In this document: piece after piece, positions 55,100 through 64,000 of the stretch | Numbering within the stretch: position 1 is the stretch's first letter | Layout of the letters: the number at the start of each line of letters is the position of its first letter | NCBI GenBank assembly: GCA_018136815.1 | Contig: CM030931.1 | Coordinates: 567,511-631,510, forward strand | Source: Isochrysis galbana | Taxonomy: Eukaryota > Haptophyta > Isochrysidales > Isochrysidaceae | DNA length: 64,000 bases | Reading direction: 5' to 3' | The notes under the pieces: generated by a model | What the model was told of the DNA's origin: nothing | Databases searched by the model: none | The model's input: only the letters and a program-made list of their open reading frames with translations | Program-made: the position numbers and the translations under genes

Positions 55100-55712
55100 C
55101 GGGAGACGACAGAGCGCACGAGAGAGGGAGCGAGAGAGGGAGAGCTCAGCGCAGACCAGTCCGCCTCCGCCTTTCGCCTGGACCGGTGCTGCGCGCGGCT
55201 CTCCGACGTCCACGCGGAGCGACGGCGCCCCGCTCCCCCCCCCCCCCCCCCTTCTTCCCCTTTCCCCTCCTTTCTCACCTCCTGCCCCTATTTCTTGTGC
55301 TCTTTTCAGTAAAGTGTGCTGTTCCTTTCTCCTCTCTAACCGCCCCTCCCCCCCCCCTCCCCCCCGGGCCCTTCTCCTCGCTCCCCCCCCCCCCCCCCGG
55401 GTCTCCCCCTTTCCTCGCTCACTCTCTCGGTCGCGCCCCATGGTTTTCTTTTCTTCTTCCCTCTCTTTTGTACTCGCCCGGCTCGTCTCACGCGCTTCAG
55501 ACCGCCACGGAGCTACTTTTTTAGTATGAGTACCTCATATTGATCATTCAAGCATACTGATTGTACCCCGACATTGCACCGAGGCACACAAGGAGCAGCA
55601 CTAGGATGCAGGTGGCATGCCTCCCATTACTGGAGGCGATGAACGGCAGGCATCACAAGTACATCAAGCACACCGCTTGTTGTTTCGACTTGTTCGTTGG
55701 CTTCCATAACCT
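55100..55712. other. Region between NhaC start and snurportin stop
   Basis: 55233-55250, 55347-55370 and 55385-55400 are C-runs in CT-rich DNA upstream of NhaC (GA-rich on its sense strand). No gene. Confidence 0.45.
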
Positions 55713-56762
55713 CTACATGGCGGGCGACATCTCCTCGCCTGTGTCCATGACGCCCTCACAAACCGCCAACAGCGTGGCAATATCATGTGCCGCATCCACC
55801 TCGTCTGCTCGCCACCTTGCAGCCTTATCGGGCTCGGCCGCAAGTGCTTCTTTCATCTTCTCCGTTCCGTAATCAAAGAAGCGTTCCGAGCAGTGCCCAT
55901 CCGCCCAAAGCAGCACCAATGGATTTGGTCCAGGCTCATAGAGACCCTCACGATGATAGAACAGAAGGCCATCCCGACGGTATGGCAGCCCAGAAGCCAT
56001 GTAAGCGGCTTGCAACGCTAAGGAGGAGCAAGGTTGCGATGGGACGTGTACAAAACGGCAAGGATTTGTGGAAGCGGTTTCCCCTGCTCGAGCCTCCGCG
56101 AGACGCGAAGCAAGGAAAAAGGCGCGGTTGTCGTACGGCAAATCGACGAGTCGGAGCCCGTTCCAACGCATGATGTCAAGCACGTAGTATGTGTGGCTCG
56201 GCTCAACCCATATGCAATCGAGTTCACACCCACCGTTTGTGCGGCGAGCACGGCTGCCACCTGGCAATGCAGAGGGAAATCGGCGAGTGGCGCCGCCCTT
56301 GCTATGCCGAACCGTCTCGCCGCCTCCAGATCTTACCAAGCAGCGGACGCCTGATGGCCTCGCGAGTACGCTCCAGCTACTTCCAAGGTCTAGCGGTACG
56401 TCCACCATCCATTCAGCAGCAGTCAGGGCTCCCTCACGACCGACGTGCCGTCTGCTGCCGAAGCCACCGCGGCCGGTCGAGAGGACGTCATTGCTAGACG
56501 ATGGCTCACACAGCATGTCATTCTCATTTGCGACAGCTTCTGTCGAAGGCCCTGCTACGCAGCCCAAAGTGCCCACCAGAACACCACTGTGAGCCACTAT
56601 CTCCAGTCCACTCGGCATGCCTGCAGGGGCGGCCAGTTGGCGCGAGTGGGCGGTGAGGGCGGCGCGGCGCGCCTTTTGACGCTCGAGCATCTCGGCCCGC
56701 CGCCTGCGTTGCTCCTCCTGCCGCGGATCGCGCCGCTTCAGCGGCTGGCGACCGCCCGCCAT
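55713..56762 (-). CDS. SNUPN: Snurportin-1 homologue
   Basis: 349 aa, single exon. Snurportin is the import adaptor that binds the trimethylguanosine cap of spliceosomal snRNPs and carries them to importin-beta. The N-terminus carries an importin-beta-binding type helix: QEEQRRRRAEMLERQKARRA, then AHSRQLA. The cap-binding domain starts near residue 120 with EWMVDVPLDL, followed by GVRCLVRSGGGETVRHSKGG, FPSALPGGSR, CELDCIWVEPSHTYYVLDIM (the most diagnostic stretch: LDCI then TYYVLDVM in animals) and LPYDNRAFFLASRLAE. YRRDGLLFYHREGLYEPGPNPLVLLW then closes the fold. The usual linker between the two domains is longer here and low in order. A single-exon form is notable among the intron-bearing genes of this window. 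Confidence 0.9.
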   Translation of the reverse strand: MAGGRQPLKRRDPRQEEQRRRRAEMLERQKARRAALTAHSRQLAAPAGMPSGLEIVAHSGVLVGTLGCVAGPSTEAVANENDMLCEPSSSNDVLSTGRGGFGSRRHVGREGALTAAEWMVDVPLDLGSSWSVLARPSGVRCLVRSGGGETVRHSKGGATRRFPSALPGGSRARRTNGGCELDCIWVEPSHTYYVLDIMRWNGLRLVDLPYDNRAFFLASRLAEARAGETASTNPCRFVHVPSQPCSSLALQAAYMASGLPYRRDGLLFYHREGLYEPGPNPLVLLWADGHCSERFFDYGTEKMKEALAAEPDKAARWRADEVDAAHDIATLLAVCEGVMDTGEEMSPAM

Positions 56763-57095
56763 GTCCGCTCGCTTGGTGGCGGGAGACGAGGAGAAGCCAG
56801 TAGGGAGTAGAATAGTGCAGAGAAACAGGGGGGGAGGGGCAGACCGAGGCGATCCAACGTACTACTAATATAAAACGAGGACTGGGCATGGTGAAACTAG
56901 CACGTACTCATTATGTACTATGAAATAAAATAGTCATTTGACATCGTTGAAACTGAGCGAACCCTAGTTGTGTCTCTACAATGAAACTTCATCGCCACAA
57001 TCACAGTCACAGTAAAATTGATGTGAATATTTGATGGCTCAAACAAACCTAATCCTACTGTACTGTGTACTGTAGACTTTAGTAATAAGTATAGT
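56763..57095. other. Snurportin upstream region
   Basis: AT-richer sequence with no gene. Confidence 0.4.
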
Positions 57096-57250
57096 AGCCC
57101 GGTCACTCTCACTCTCACTCACACTCACTAAGGACTAAGGACTAAGGAGGTGCGGAGGGCACCATCGACAGTGGGCAACCGAGGGCCAAAATAAGCTCCC
57201 TATTGGTTCTGCTGGTATGAGAGATCAGCAACACCAAAAAAATTCCGAGG
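57096..57250 (+). repeat. Dispersed repeat family B, copy 3
   Basis: AGCCCGGTCACTCTCACTC, GAGGTGCGGAGGGCACCATC, AGCTCCCTATTGGTTCTG and GAGATCAGCAACACC as in the other copies, cut short where the next repeat begins. It includes CACTCACTAAGGACTAAGGACTAAGG microsatellite slippage in two pieces. Confidence 0.6.
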
Positions 57251-58453
57251 TCGTTTGCCTTCATTTGGTACCCCTCGTTTCCAAATACGCGATGTGTCGG
57301 TACAAAAAAAATCTTATTGTATTTGAGCAAAGGCACCCACCTCACAGTGCTCAACCATGTCTATAAATGGAATGGCGGCTGATGATGTAGTACGCAAGCG
57401 ATTGCAATGGATAATAAGAATAAGAAAGATGGACGATAACTTTAAAAATTCATCTTACCTCTCTTTCCGCCATATATATGGCACTTCTAAATCTGCCATG
57501 CAGGTTATTGCGGAAGCATTGGACAGCATCAGTCCGCCGCCGCCGGTTGGGGTCCACCCGGGGGGGAGCAACAACTCCCTGAGGAGGCTGTTTGAGTCGA
57601 ATAGGGCCTGGCGGATATTTCAAATTTTTTTGGCCCAAATTTCGATCAAAAATATGTGCAAAATTTCAAAAAGATTGCCCAAATTTCGACAAAAATTCAA
57701 ATTTCAAAAAATATTTCAATGCTCTTCTGCATGCCTAGATGCTAGATGCCTAGGCCTAGAGCCTAGACGATGCATGAAACATGAAACATGAAACAGATAC
57801 AGATACTATCACCAAACACTACCACACATTTGCACACTCACACACTCACACGCTCTCGGAGGCGGCTCGCTTGTTGCGATTGTAGCGCAACATCATGGAC
57901 ACTTCAACTTGGTCGGCCAGGGATGAGGCCCTATTCGCACCAAAAGTACATTGGAGCAATGAGAAGACGCGCTCGCACGAGCGAGGCGGAATTAGGGGAC
58001 CTCCTCCTCGTCGCTCAGCTCGACGGGGATGTTGTTGTCGCCAGCGTCCTCGCCGTGGTCGCTCGCGCGCTCGCTCTCCTCGCGCTCGATCTCGCCGTCG
58101 GTTTCGCTCATCGAGGACTCGTCGTCGTGCATGCAGCGCCGCTGCGCCGGCGTGCGCTGCATGCGCGCGCGCTGGGGACGGGGACGCTTGCCTGCGCGAG
58201 CAGAGGCGAGGTCGTTTGCCTTCATTTGGTACCCCTCGTTTCCCAATACGCGATGCACCGGTACAAAAATAAACCTTTTAGGATTTGAGCAAAGGCACCC
58301 ACCTCACAGTGCTCAACCATGTCTACAAATGGAATGGTGGCTGATGATGTAATATGCAAGCGATTGCAATGGATAATAAAAAAATGGACGATAACTTTAA
58401 AAAATTCATCACACCTCTCTTTCCGCCATATGGCACTTATAAATCTGCCATGC
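57247..58453 (-). mobile_element. Degenerate hAT-like element with 250-bp direct repeats
   Basis: GAGGTCGTTTGCCTTCATTT at 57247 and 58208 starts two ~250-bp direct repeats (about 90% alike, ending AATCTGCCATGCA at 57502 and 58453). Between them, on the minus strand at 57990-57858, the frame reads CERVFSLLQCTFGANRASSL then VEVSMMLRYNRNKR, the hAT dimerisation domain. At 58258-57992 an acidic frame encodes SSMSETDGEIEREESERASD. A stretch rich in ATTTC/AATTTT subterminal words is at 57620-57720. The element is fragmented and the right repeat is abutted by a family F retroelement. Confidence 0.65.
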
Positions 58454-59040
58454 AACTAAGTTTATACTTGGTTGCCCCATGGGGGGGCACGAGCCCCCCC
58501 CTCTCTCCACTCCTCCCCTGCCATGGGGGAGGAACCACTCATCCTCCTGGCACGCCTGATGGCTTGCCAGGAGGCCACTGCCCTGCTGACCCACTCTCTC
58601 CCTGGCAGGCACGCCTGCCTCGCGCGTCCTGGCCTGTCGTGGCCAGCCCATCGCTCCAACCCCCCTCCCCCCCTGGTCGACAGGCAGACAGGTGCAGAGT
58701 GGGGGCCCCAGAGGCCCAGGAGCGCCAGCGAGGGAGAGGCAGGGGAGGCCAGGGCCCAGCCCCAGCCTCCTCTGCCCCCTGAGCTGGCCTCCAGGAGCCT
58801 CCAGGGGCCGCCAGAGGGCAGCTGCAGGCCTGCCGCAGGCGCGCCATCGCGCGTGCCGCAGGAGAGGGGAGAGAGAGCGCGGAGAAGGGGGGGGGCGGAG
58901 CGAGAGCTCCGCTCACCGGAAAATTGGTAAGTCCCGCACCTGTTTACAGGATAAGTCGGGACAGAGTCGGCCGCCCACTCGGAGACACAGGAGGAAGGGG
59001 AGGAAAGATCACCGGGGGGGGGCGCGGGCCACCGGACCAT
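58453..59040 (-). repeat. Retroelement family F, 3' region copy
   Basis: About 590 bp, roughly 90% identical to 46929-47510 and ending at the same base; its other end stops in the G-run after CACCGG where the gag-like frame would begin, so it is a 5'-truncated copy inserted next to the hAT-like repeat. Confidence 0.82.
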
Positions 59041-59384
59041 ATCTAAGCCCTTCACCCCAATCCCCCTAGTAGTGCACGGGGGGAGCCGCCTTATGGCGGG
59101 GGGAGAAGGGCCGGGATATTTAGGCTGTTCGCTTGGATACTTGGCGGATATTTTTGATGGATATTTAGGTAGATTTTCGTGGATATTTCTGCCAACCCCT
59201 ACCAGTGGCTACCGGTGTCTTGGTTTTCGCGGGCGCGCCAACTGCGACATGCGCGGATGCACGGCCACTTTCACCAGGCTCCCATGCCCTCGCCACGCAA
59301 GTTCGCGCTTGCGGCACACAGCAGCGCGCGCAAGCAGAAGCAGGAACGACCAGGACGTTGCCGCTGCGCGCGCTCGATGGTCGG
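59041..59384. other. Repeat-rich segment with family A fragment
   Basis: 59066-59115 matches family A. 59115-59190 repeats GGATATTT, like transposon subterminal DNA. No intact gene. Confidence 0.45.
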
Positions 59385-60312
59385 AGGAGGCTGACAGTGC
59401 TGACACAGAGGGCGAGGACGCGAGGGCCGAGGACGACGAGCTCGACGAGGACGAGGACGACGAGAACCCGGATGACACTATACACTATGTCCCGGGTCGA
59501 CATCATCCTGAAGTCCTGAAGCAGCAGGGCACCAGGGTAATCCACAACTCCCTCGTCCCTCGGCATGGGCGTCGTGACGATGCTTAGCAAGGGCACGCTG
59601 CATGGCCCGTAGCTAGAGGCACGCAAGGAGGTAACCCAGGAAGCCCAGCGAGGGACGAGCGAGGGGCGAGGGACAAACCAGGCGACAAGGACAAGGACAA
59701 ACAAGAAACAAGAAACAAGGTACAAGGTAGATGATAGACGACAAAGTAGGCGAGGGCGTAGAAGGTGAAGGATGGAGGGGCAGAATGTAGGATGAAGATT
59801 CTCCAACGGTGCCTAGCCTACAAAGAGGAAGAGGGGCATGAAAATGTAGGAGGCTGACAGTGCTGACACAGAGGGCGAGGACGCGAGGGCCGAGGACGAC
59901 GAGCTCGACGAGGACGAGGACGACGAGAACCCGGATGACACTATACACTATGTCCCGGGTCGACATCATCCTGAAGTCCTGAAGCAGCAGGGCACCAGGG
60001 TAATCCACAACTCCCTCGTCCCTCGGCATGGGCGTCGTGACGATGCTTAGCAAGGGCACGCTGCATGGCCCGTAGCTAGAGGCACGCAAGGAGGTAACCC
60101 AGGAAGCCCAGCGAGGGACGAGCGAGGGACGAGGGACAAACCAGGCGACAAGGACAAGGACAAACAAGAAACAAGAAACAAGGTACAAGGTAGATGATAG
60201 ACGACAAAGTAGGCGAGGGCGTAGAAGGTGAAGGATGGAGAGGCAGAATGTAGGATGAAGATTCTCCAACGGTGCCTAGCCTACAAAGAGGAAGAGGGGC
60301 ATGAAAATGTAG
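59385..60312. repeat. 463-bp tandem duplication
   Basis: CTGACAGTGCTGACACAGAG occurs at 59391 and 59854, and the following 450 bp are nearly identical (GGGGCG versus GGGACG at about 59665/60128 is one of few differences). Each unit holds a plus-strand frame encoding an acidic run (EDARAEDDELDEDEDDENPD) then HYVPGRHHPEVLKQQG and a stop at TTAG... near 59587. The acidic tail resembles ends of hAT transposases but no other hAT motif is present. The near identity points to a recent duplication. Confidence 0.92.
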
Positions 60313-60620
60313 ACGACTTCGACTTCTAAATAGTAGTAGTAGTAGTAGTAGTAAAACAAAAAGGGAAAAGGGAAAAAAGGGAAAAGAAAAGGTCGATCGC
60401 GGATGCGACAAAGCGGAAAGCGGTCTGCATCCGGCTGGGGCTGCGGCGAAATACAGTAGATACAGCTGTATCTGGCCCCTCCCCGAGATACAGTATCCTG
60501 TATCTCCCATGTAGGATTCACATCGCAAGCCGGAAGGTAAAAAGCGGGGCGCCTCTAAAAATCTAACATCTAATCTCTAAAAAATTTTATGAGTAGATCC
60601 TCACAGAGCTGTCGTGTCAC
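60313..60620. other. Upstream region of the EF-hand gene
   Basis: AGT trinucleotide repeat at 60329-60351, then GATACAG/CTGTATC inverted words at 60450-60508 (e.g. AGATACAGCTGTATCTGG and GAGATACAGTATCCTGTATCTC, both palindromic). No gene. Confidence 0.5.
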
Positions 60621-60962
60621 ATGCGGTTGGTCCTCGCGCTCGTTCTCGCTGGCTTGCTAACCGTGAGCGGCGCCCCGAGCACTGCGGAGGAGGAGACGGT
60701 GGACGTCGGTCCGCACTCCGAAGAGGAGCTACAGGAAGCCCGCGAGGAGTTCGACTCGATCGACCTCGACTCGGACGGGTCCATCACCTTGGATGAGATC
60801 AAGGCAATGCAGGATGTTCCAGAGGAGGATGAGATTGCAGAGTTCTTCGAGACATACGACCTGAATAACGATGGCGCCGTCACTTTCGAGGAGATCATCG
60901 AGGCTGACAGCCACCTGCGTGAGGCCGCTGAGGAAGGAGAGACCGTGGGTGAGGCTGAGTAA
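60621..60962 (+). CDS. Small secreted protein with two EF-hands
   Basis: 113 aa, single exon. Residues 1-17 (MRLVLALVLAGLLTVSG) are a clear signal peptide. Two canonical calcium loops follow: DLDSDGSITLDE (about 49-60) and DLNNDGAVTFEE (about 80-91), both with acidic or polar ligands at 1, 3, 5 and Glu at 12 and Gly at 6. The remainder is very acidic (Glu-rich), with no KDEL-type retention signal at the C-terminus (GEAE). It should enter the secretory pathway and bind calcium reversibly. Similar small acidic EF-hand proteins occur in the ER, in secreted material and near biominerals; which applies cannot be told. Confidence 0.85.
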   Translation: MRLVLALVLAGLLTVSGAPSTAEEETVDVGPHSEEELQEAREEFDSIDLDSDGSITLDEIKAMQDVPEEDEIAEFFETYDLNNDGAVTFEEIIEADSHLREAAEEGETVGEAE

Positions 60963-61759
60963 GTGAACTGTGTGTGTATGGATTCATTTCAGATGCAGAC
61001 GTGGAAGCGAATTGGCACAGCGCTACAACTGATGTTATGGGTGACTGTAGGTCGAGAAATTCTCAGCGTACGCCATCGTTGTTAGATATTTGCCACGTGA
61101 AGGGTGGCGTTTCTCGAAGGGATAGTGCTGTACGGCCTGCTTGCTGCTCTTGCCGCTCGCTATCAGTGCCTTGTAGTGAATGGTAGATCGTAGAGAGTAG
61201 GGCGGACGACTGAGTGCAATACATCTCAGACGATGCGCGATACGCCGTGCAACTGTGCAGATGCCTAGATGGGCGGTAGCAACTTCTCTCAATCCCGCGA
61301 GCCACTTCTAAGATTCTGGATTGGCTAGTTCATTGGTCATTGGAATTTTGGTAGGGTGCGTCATAAGGCGAGAACCGTTCCTTTGATCTCACCCCCACCT
61401 CCTCCATCCGCGTTGTTAGCCCGTTGTTGCTGAATTGAAGTCCCCTAGATCAATTATATGTCCAGCTCAGTTACTGCACGCCTCTAAAAAGGGCCGGTAC
61501 CTGGGTAGCATGGAACCGCGCACGTCACACGTGTCTAGGGCTAGGCAGAAATATGTAGAAAAAGCTGCCTAAATATGTTTCAAAAATATGTCGTTTATAT
61601 GCAGGACTCGGCCCAAATATGTCGAAAATATGCGATGTTCTAACTCTTAAAACCGGCGCACCGGCGAGCCGAATAAAGCAACTAATGACTAATAAACAAT
61701 AAGAGTACTTGAGTACTTGATACTTGAACTTGAGTGAGACCTATCCACGTTATGAGTAC
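60963..61759. other. Intergenic region, nothing recognised
   Basis: Includes ATATGT-rich words at 61548-61632 resembling the subterminal DNA of hAT elements. No gene. Confidence 0.45.
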
Positions 61760-61853
61760 CTTAGCAACAAGTTGCATATCCATTACCCATTAGCACACCA
61801 TAATATCTTAGCAACAAGTTGCATATCCATTACCCATTAGCACACCATAATAT
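61760..61853. repeat. Two 47-bp direct repeats
   Basis: CTTAGCAACAAGTTGCATAT begins identical units at 61760 and 61807; each also contains the palindrome CAACAAGTTG. Confidence 0.93.
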
Positions 61854-61870
61854 CAGCACAGGAGCACACA

Positions 61871-61945
61871 TTAGCTACCGCTTCTGCTCTCCCTCGCGCT
61901 TGTTGCGGTTATAACGCAACATGACAGACGCTTGCAAGGAAAGAA
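61871..61945 (-). pseudogene. hAT transposase C-terminal end, fragment
   Basis: Minus-strand frame ends with ASVMLRYNRNKREGEQKR and stop. The MLRYNRNKR motif is the same as in the hAT-like element at 57858-57990, where it follows a clear ERVFSLLQ dimerisation motif. Only this tail is present. Confidence 0.55.
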
Positions 61946-62269
61946 AGGGCGGAGATGAGCTGCACGCGCGCGCGCACAACGCACCATGGGCACAGGGCTA
62001 GGGCCTTCAGCCTGGCTCACCTGCATGACACTCCTGGCGGCTGGCAGCTGGCGGCGACCTCTCTCTCTCCTCGCTCTCTCTCCTCGTGCGTGTGTGACAT
62101 TAGAGTGCTTCGAGATATCGGAGCTATCCTCACCGCCATGGAACTTCCAGGTGAGCACCCTCGTTGGATCCGCTGGCGGAGGTCGCAGCAAAGGCGGGGA
62201 GGAGTCCGACATGCGCTCATGCGCTGGGCGCTCTCCGAGGAGGGGGGCACCTAGAGAAACCGGAGTCTC

Positions 62270-63244
62270 CGAGAGCGATACGTACATCACTAGAATGAAT
62301 AACATATGGATATATACTAACACCAACTATCTAGGCGAGACTACAAACACCACCGAGGTAGCAAAACCGGGCGAAGAGAATCATTACTACGCTCCCGCTA
62401 AATGGGAAAACGGGCTAAAAGGCCCGAAACATCTCGAATTCCCTCTCGCGGACGAGTACACGCTTAGCGAAAAGAAACAACTAGACCAAATCACCGTGTC
62501 GGATATAACACGAGAGCTCAAGGGAGACGGCTCCCGCAGCAAACCTCAGTCAGCGCGGGAAGCGTGGGCTCGCAAGATAGACCTGACGCACGACGAATGG
62601 AAGCACGTGGCGAAACTCTACACTTACCCCCTGTTAAAACACACAGACAAACACTTGCACTTCAAACACGTTACGCATAGGAGGCTGGGTACACGCAACC
62701 GTTTCACAGCGGCGACCACCACAAAGTGTAGGCTCTGCGGGAAACACAGAGAAAACTCGACGCACCTAGCTAGATGCCCGTCCACGCTCCAGATATTTCA
62801 AACCATAGAAGCCGTAGCGGGATACACCGATACACCCCGGCGAAAGACAGATCGACGACTCAAAAACTCAAAGACAGACTATTTGCATACCCGAACTCCC
62901 CGACGCCGGATAGCCTCAAAGCCCTCTACCTAATAGCATGGAGATACATCATTAGTGGTGACTTCTACAAGGTGCAATTTGAAAACCACACCTTCCACCA
63001 CGTGCCGGTTATCGAGAGGAGAGTTCTAAGCAGATTCACGGTCCTCGTTAGAGGTCGAGAACCTCCGGACGACTTCTCGACCGCACGCACGCGCAAGGCC
63101 ACCCAGGGAAGGAAGCCGAAAATCAAATCTCCACACGACCTCAGCGCCCCTGTCTTCTCAACTAACAACAAAGGCGCCCTAGTCATGAACACGAATCTAT
63201 CTCTGGTAGCGAAAGCCCTCAACATAGCAGAGCGTCTTGCCTAA
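62270..63244 (+). pseudogene. Non-LTR retrotransposon polyprotein, C-terminal part, frameshifted
   Basis: Plus-strand frame to about 62820 encodes DQITVSDITRELKGDGSRSK, REAWARKIDLTHDEWKHVAKL, then a zinc-knuckle CRLCGKHRENSTHLARCPST of the C-x2-C-x6-H-x3-C type that follows the reverse transcriptase in several non-LTR elements. Near 62825 the frame shifts and continues in another frame (LKALYLIAWRYIISGDFYKV to SLVAKALNIAERLA, stop 63244). The reverse transcriptase core itself is not in the window to the left, so the copy is 5'-truncated as well as frameshifted. The upstream frame from 61986 is non-homologous sequence. Confidence 0.72.
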
Positions 63245-63640
63245 CCAAGCGACCCCTCGCCGCGAGCCGCCCACCAAGCGACAACAGGCCTTAGTCACAC
63301 TGACCACAGCTGCCTGACACCCAGCACAAGGAACAAACACACATCAGCCGGTAGCCCGATGGCACAGGAGGAAGGCGAGAAACAGGCCGTCGAGAATCGG
63401 TACACACCGTCTGCCACGAAACAGGCCGTCGAGAATCTGTACACACCGTCTGCCACTGGAAACCCACTACACCCAGCCCCTAGGTAGAGCACGAGGGGAC
63501 GAGCCGCAAGGCAGGTGGAGGGGGAGCGAAGGGAAGCGGGCGAGGCTGCGGAGATACTGTGCAGGGTCGCGCGCGCGGCGAGATTATTAAGAAGTTTTTT
63601 TATCTCTACTTCTCTATGATAGAAAAAAAAACCGGCACAG
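63245..63640. repeat. Retroelement tail with 39-bp repeat and family A copy
   Basis: GAAACAGGCCGTCGAGAATC at 63379 and again (one change near the end) at 63418 forms a 39-bp tandem pair. 63478-63610 is family A. The two lie just after the retrotransposon stop, so the 39-bp pair and family A may be that element's 3' untranslated end; the same family A at 1018 would then be another 3' remnant. Confidence 0.55.
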
Positions 63641-64000
63641 GTGGGCGCGAGCGAGGCGGAGAGCTCCCCGCTGGCTCTCTCCATTCTCTCCATCCTCGCC
63701 CTCTCGCTCTGGCTGCTCCCCTATCTGCGCGGCCGGGTGCCTCCAACGGAGGCGTTGCCGACTCCGATGGAGCTAAGGATCACGCCCACCACCGTCCACG
63801 GCCTCACCGACGAGAGGCGCGATCAGATCGAGCGACTGGAGCGGCTGGACGCACTCGATGCGAGGGACAGGAAAGAGCGCCAAGAGGCCAAGGAGATCGA
63901 GGGGGCAAAGCGGGTGCGGCTGGAAGCGCTTGAGGCGGTAGAGGTTAAGGACGACCAGCTCGCTGCGCGCGAGCTCGTCAGCTACCTCATCAAGCAGTGT
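63641..64000 (+). CDS. Partial: membrane-anchored coiled-coil protein, off window edge
   Basis: A 120-codon open frame runs to the last base. It begins after a possible acceptor (GGCACAG/GTGGGC at 63640) and has no ATG until about 63760, so it is more likely an internal exon than a start. One membrane helix (LALSILSILALSLWLLPYL) is followed by PTPMELRITPTTVHGLTDERRDQIERLERLDALDARDRKE, here split at residues about 42-62 and 63-82, which is a charged coiled coil, ending ELVSYLIKQC. GC-rich third positions agree with the other genes. Family not recognised. Confidence 0.5.
   Translation, partial: MGASEAESSPLALSILSILALSLWLLPYLRGRVPPTEALPTPMELRITPTTVHGLTDERRDQIERLERLDALDARDRKERQEAKEIEGAKRVRLEALEAVEVKDDQLAARELVSYLIKQC

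Overview
The window looks like nuclear DNA of a GC-rich, intron-bearing unicellular eukaryote. A haptophyte-like or other secondary-plastid alga is my best guess; no marker here fixes the taxon. Evidence is the set of purely eukaryotic genes (snurportin, DENR, RRP43, DAP3/mS29), short GT-AG introns (about 70-240 nt) with strongly GC-ending codons, an N-terminal leader on the NhaC antiporter that looks like signal peptide plus transit peptide, very long CT/GA and poly-C/poly-G tracts, and many decayed transposons.

Gene islands, left to right: a divergent organellar IF-2-like GTPase (minus, 1362-4112); a LOG-family enzyme with a C-terminal membrane anchor (minus, 5441-6121); DENR (minus, 11298-12068); an AlkB-like 2-oxoglutarate oxygenase (plus, 14597-15442); a bacterial-type class II histone deacetylase (minus, 16599-17813); a five-exon PCMTD-like isoaspartyl methyltransferase/adaptor (minus, 25622-27817); a YqgF/RuvX-fold nuclease (plus, 30655-31194); an EF-hand coiled-coil protein (minus, 35162-37277); mitochondrial SCOT (plus, 38840-40622); mS29/DAP3 (plus, 42509-44454); exosome subunit RRP43/EXOSC8 (plus, 45041-46004); a fused myo-inositol-3-phosphate synthase and PfkB sugar kinase (plus, 49389-52186); an NhaC-type antiporter (minus, 52908-55099); snurportin-1 (minus, 55713-56762); a small secreted two-EF-hand protein (plus, 60621-60962); and a partial coiled-coil membrane protein running off the right edge. 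Exon boundaries were inferred by hand from splice consensus, reading phase and family similarity; in every multi-exon model the summed exon length is a multiple of three.

Between the islands lie repeats: an almost intact non-autonomous hAT element with identical 8-bp target duplications (12655-14243), three other hAT remnants, a gag-like retroelement with promoter-like 152-bp monomers (46929-49020), degenerate C-terminal ends of a non-LTR retrotransposon (62270-63244 and 4473-4615), a 205-bp tandem array (8220-9205), a MITE-like element (29778-30330) and at least seven dispersed repeat families found two to four times each.

The genes do not form an operon or pathway; they are unrelated housekeeping genes. 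The most notable item is the inositol-3-phosphate synthase-PfkB kinase fusion, because some PfkB enzymes phosphorylate myo-inositol, so one polypeptide could in principle supply inositol phosphate by two routes. I found no tRNA, rRNA or CRISPR array.
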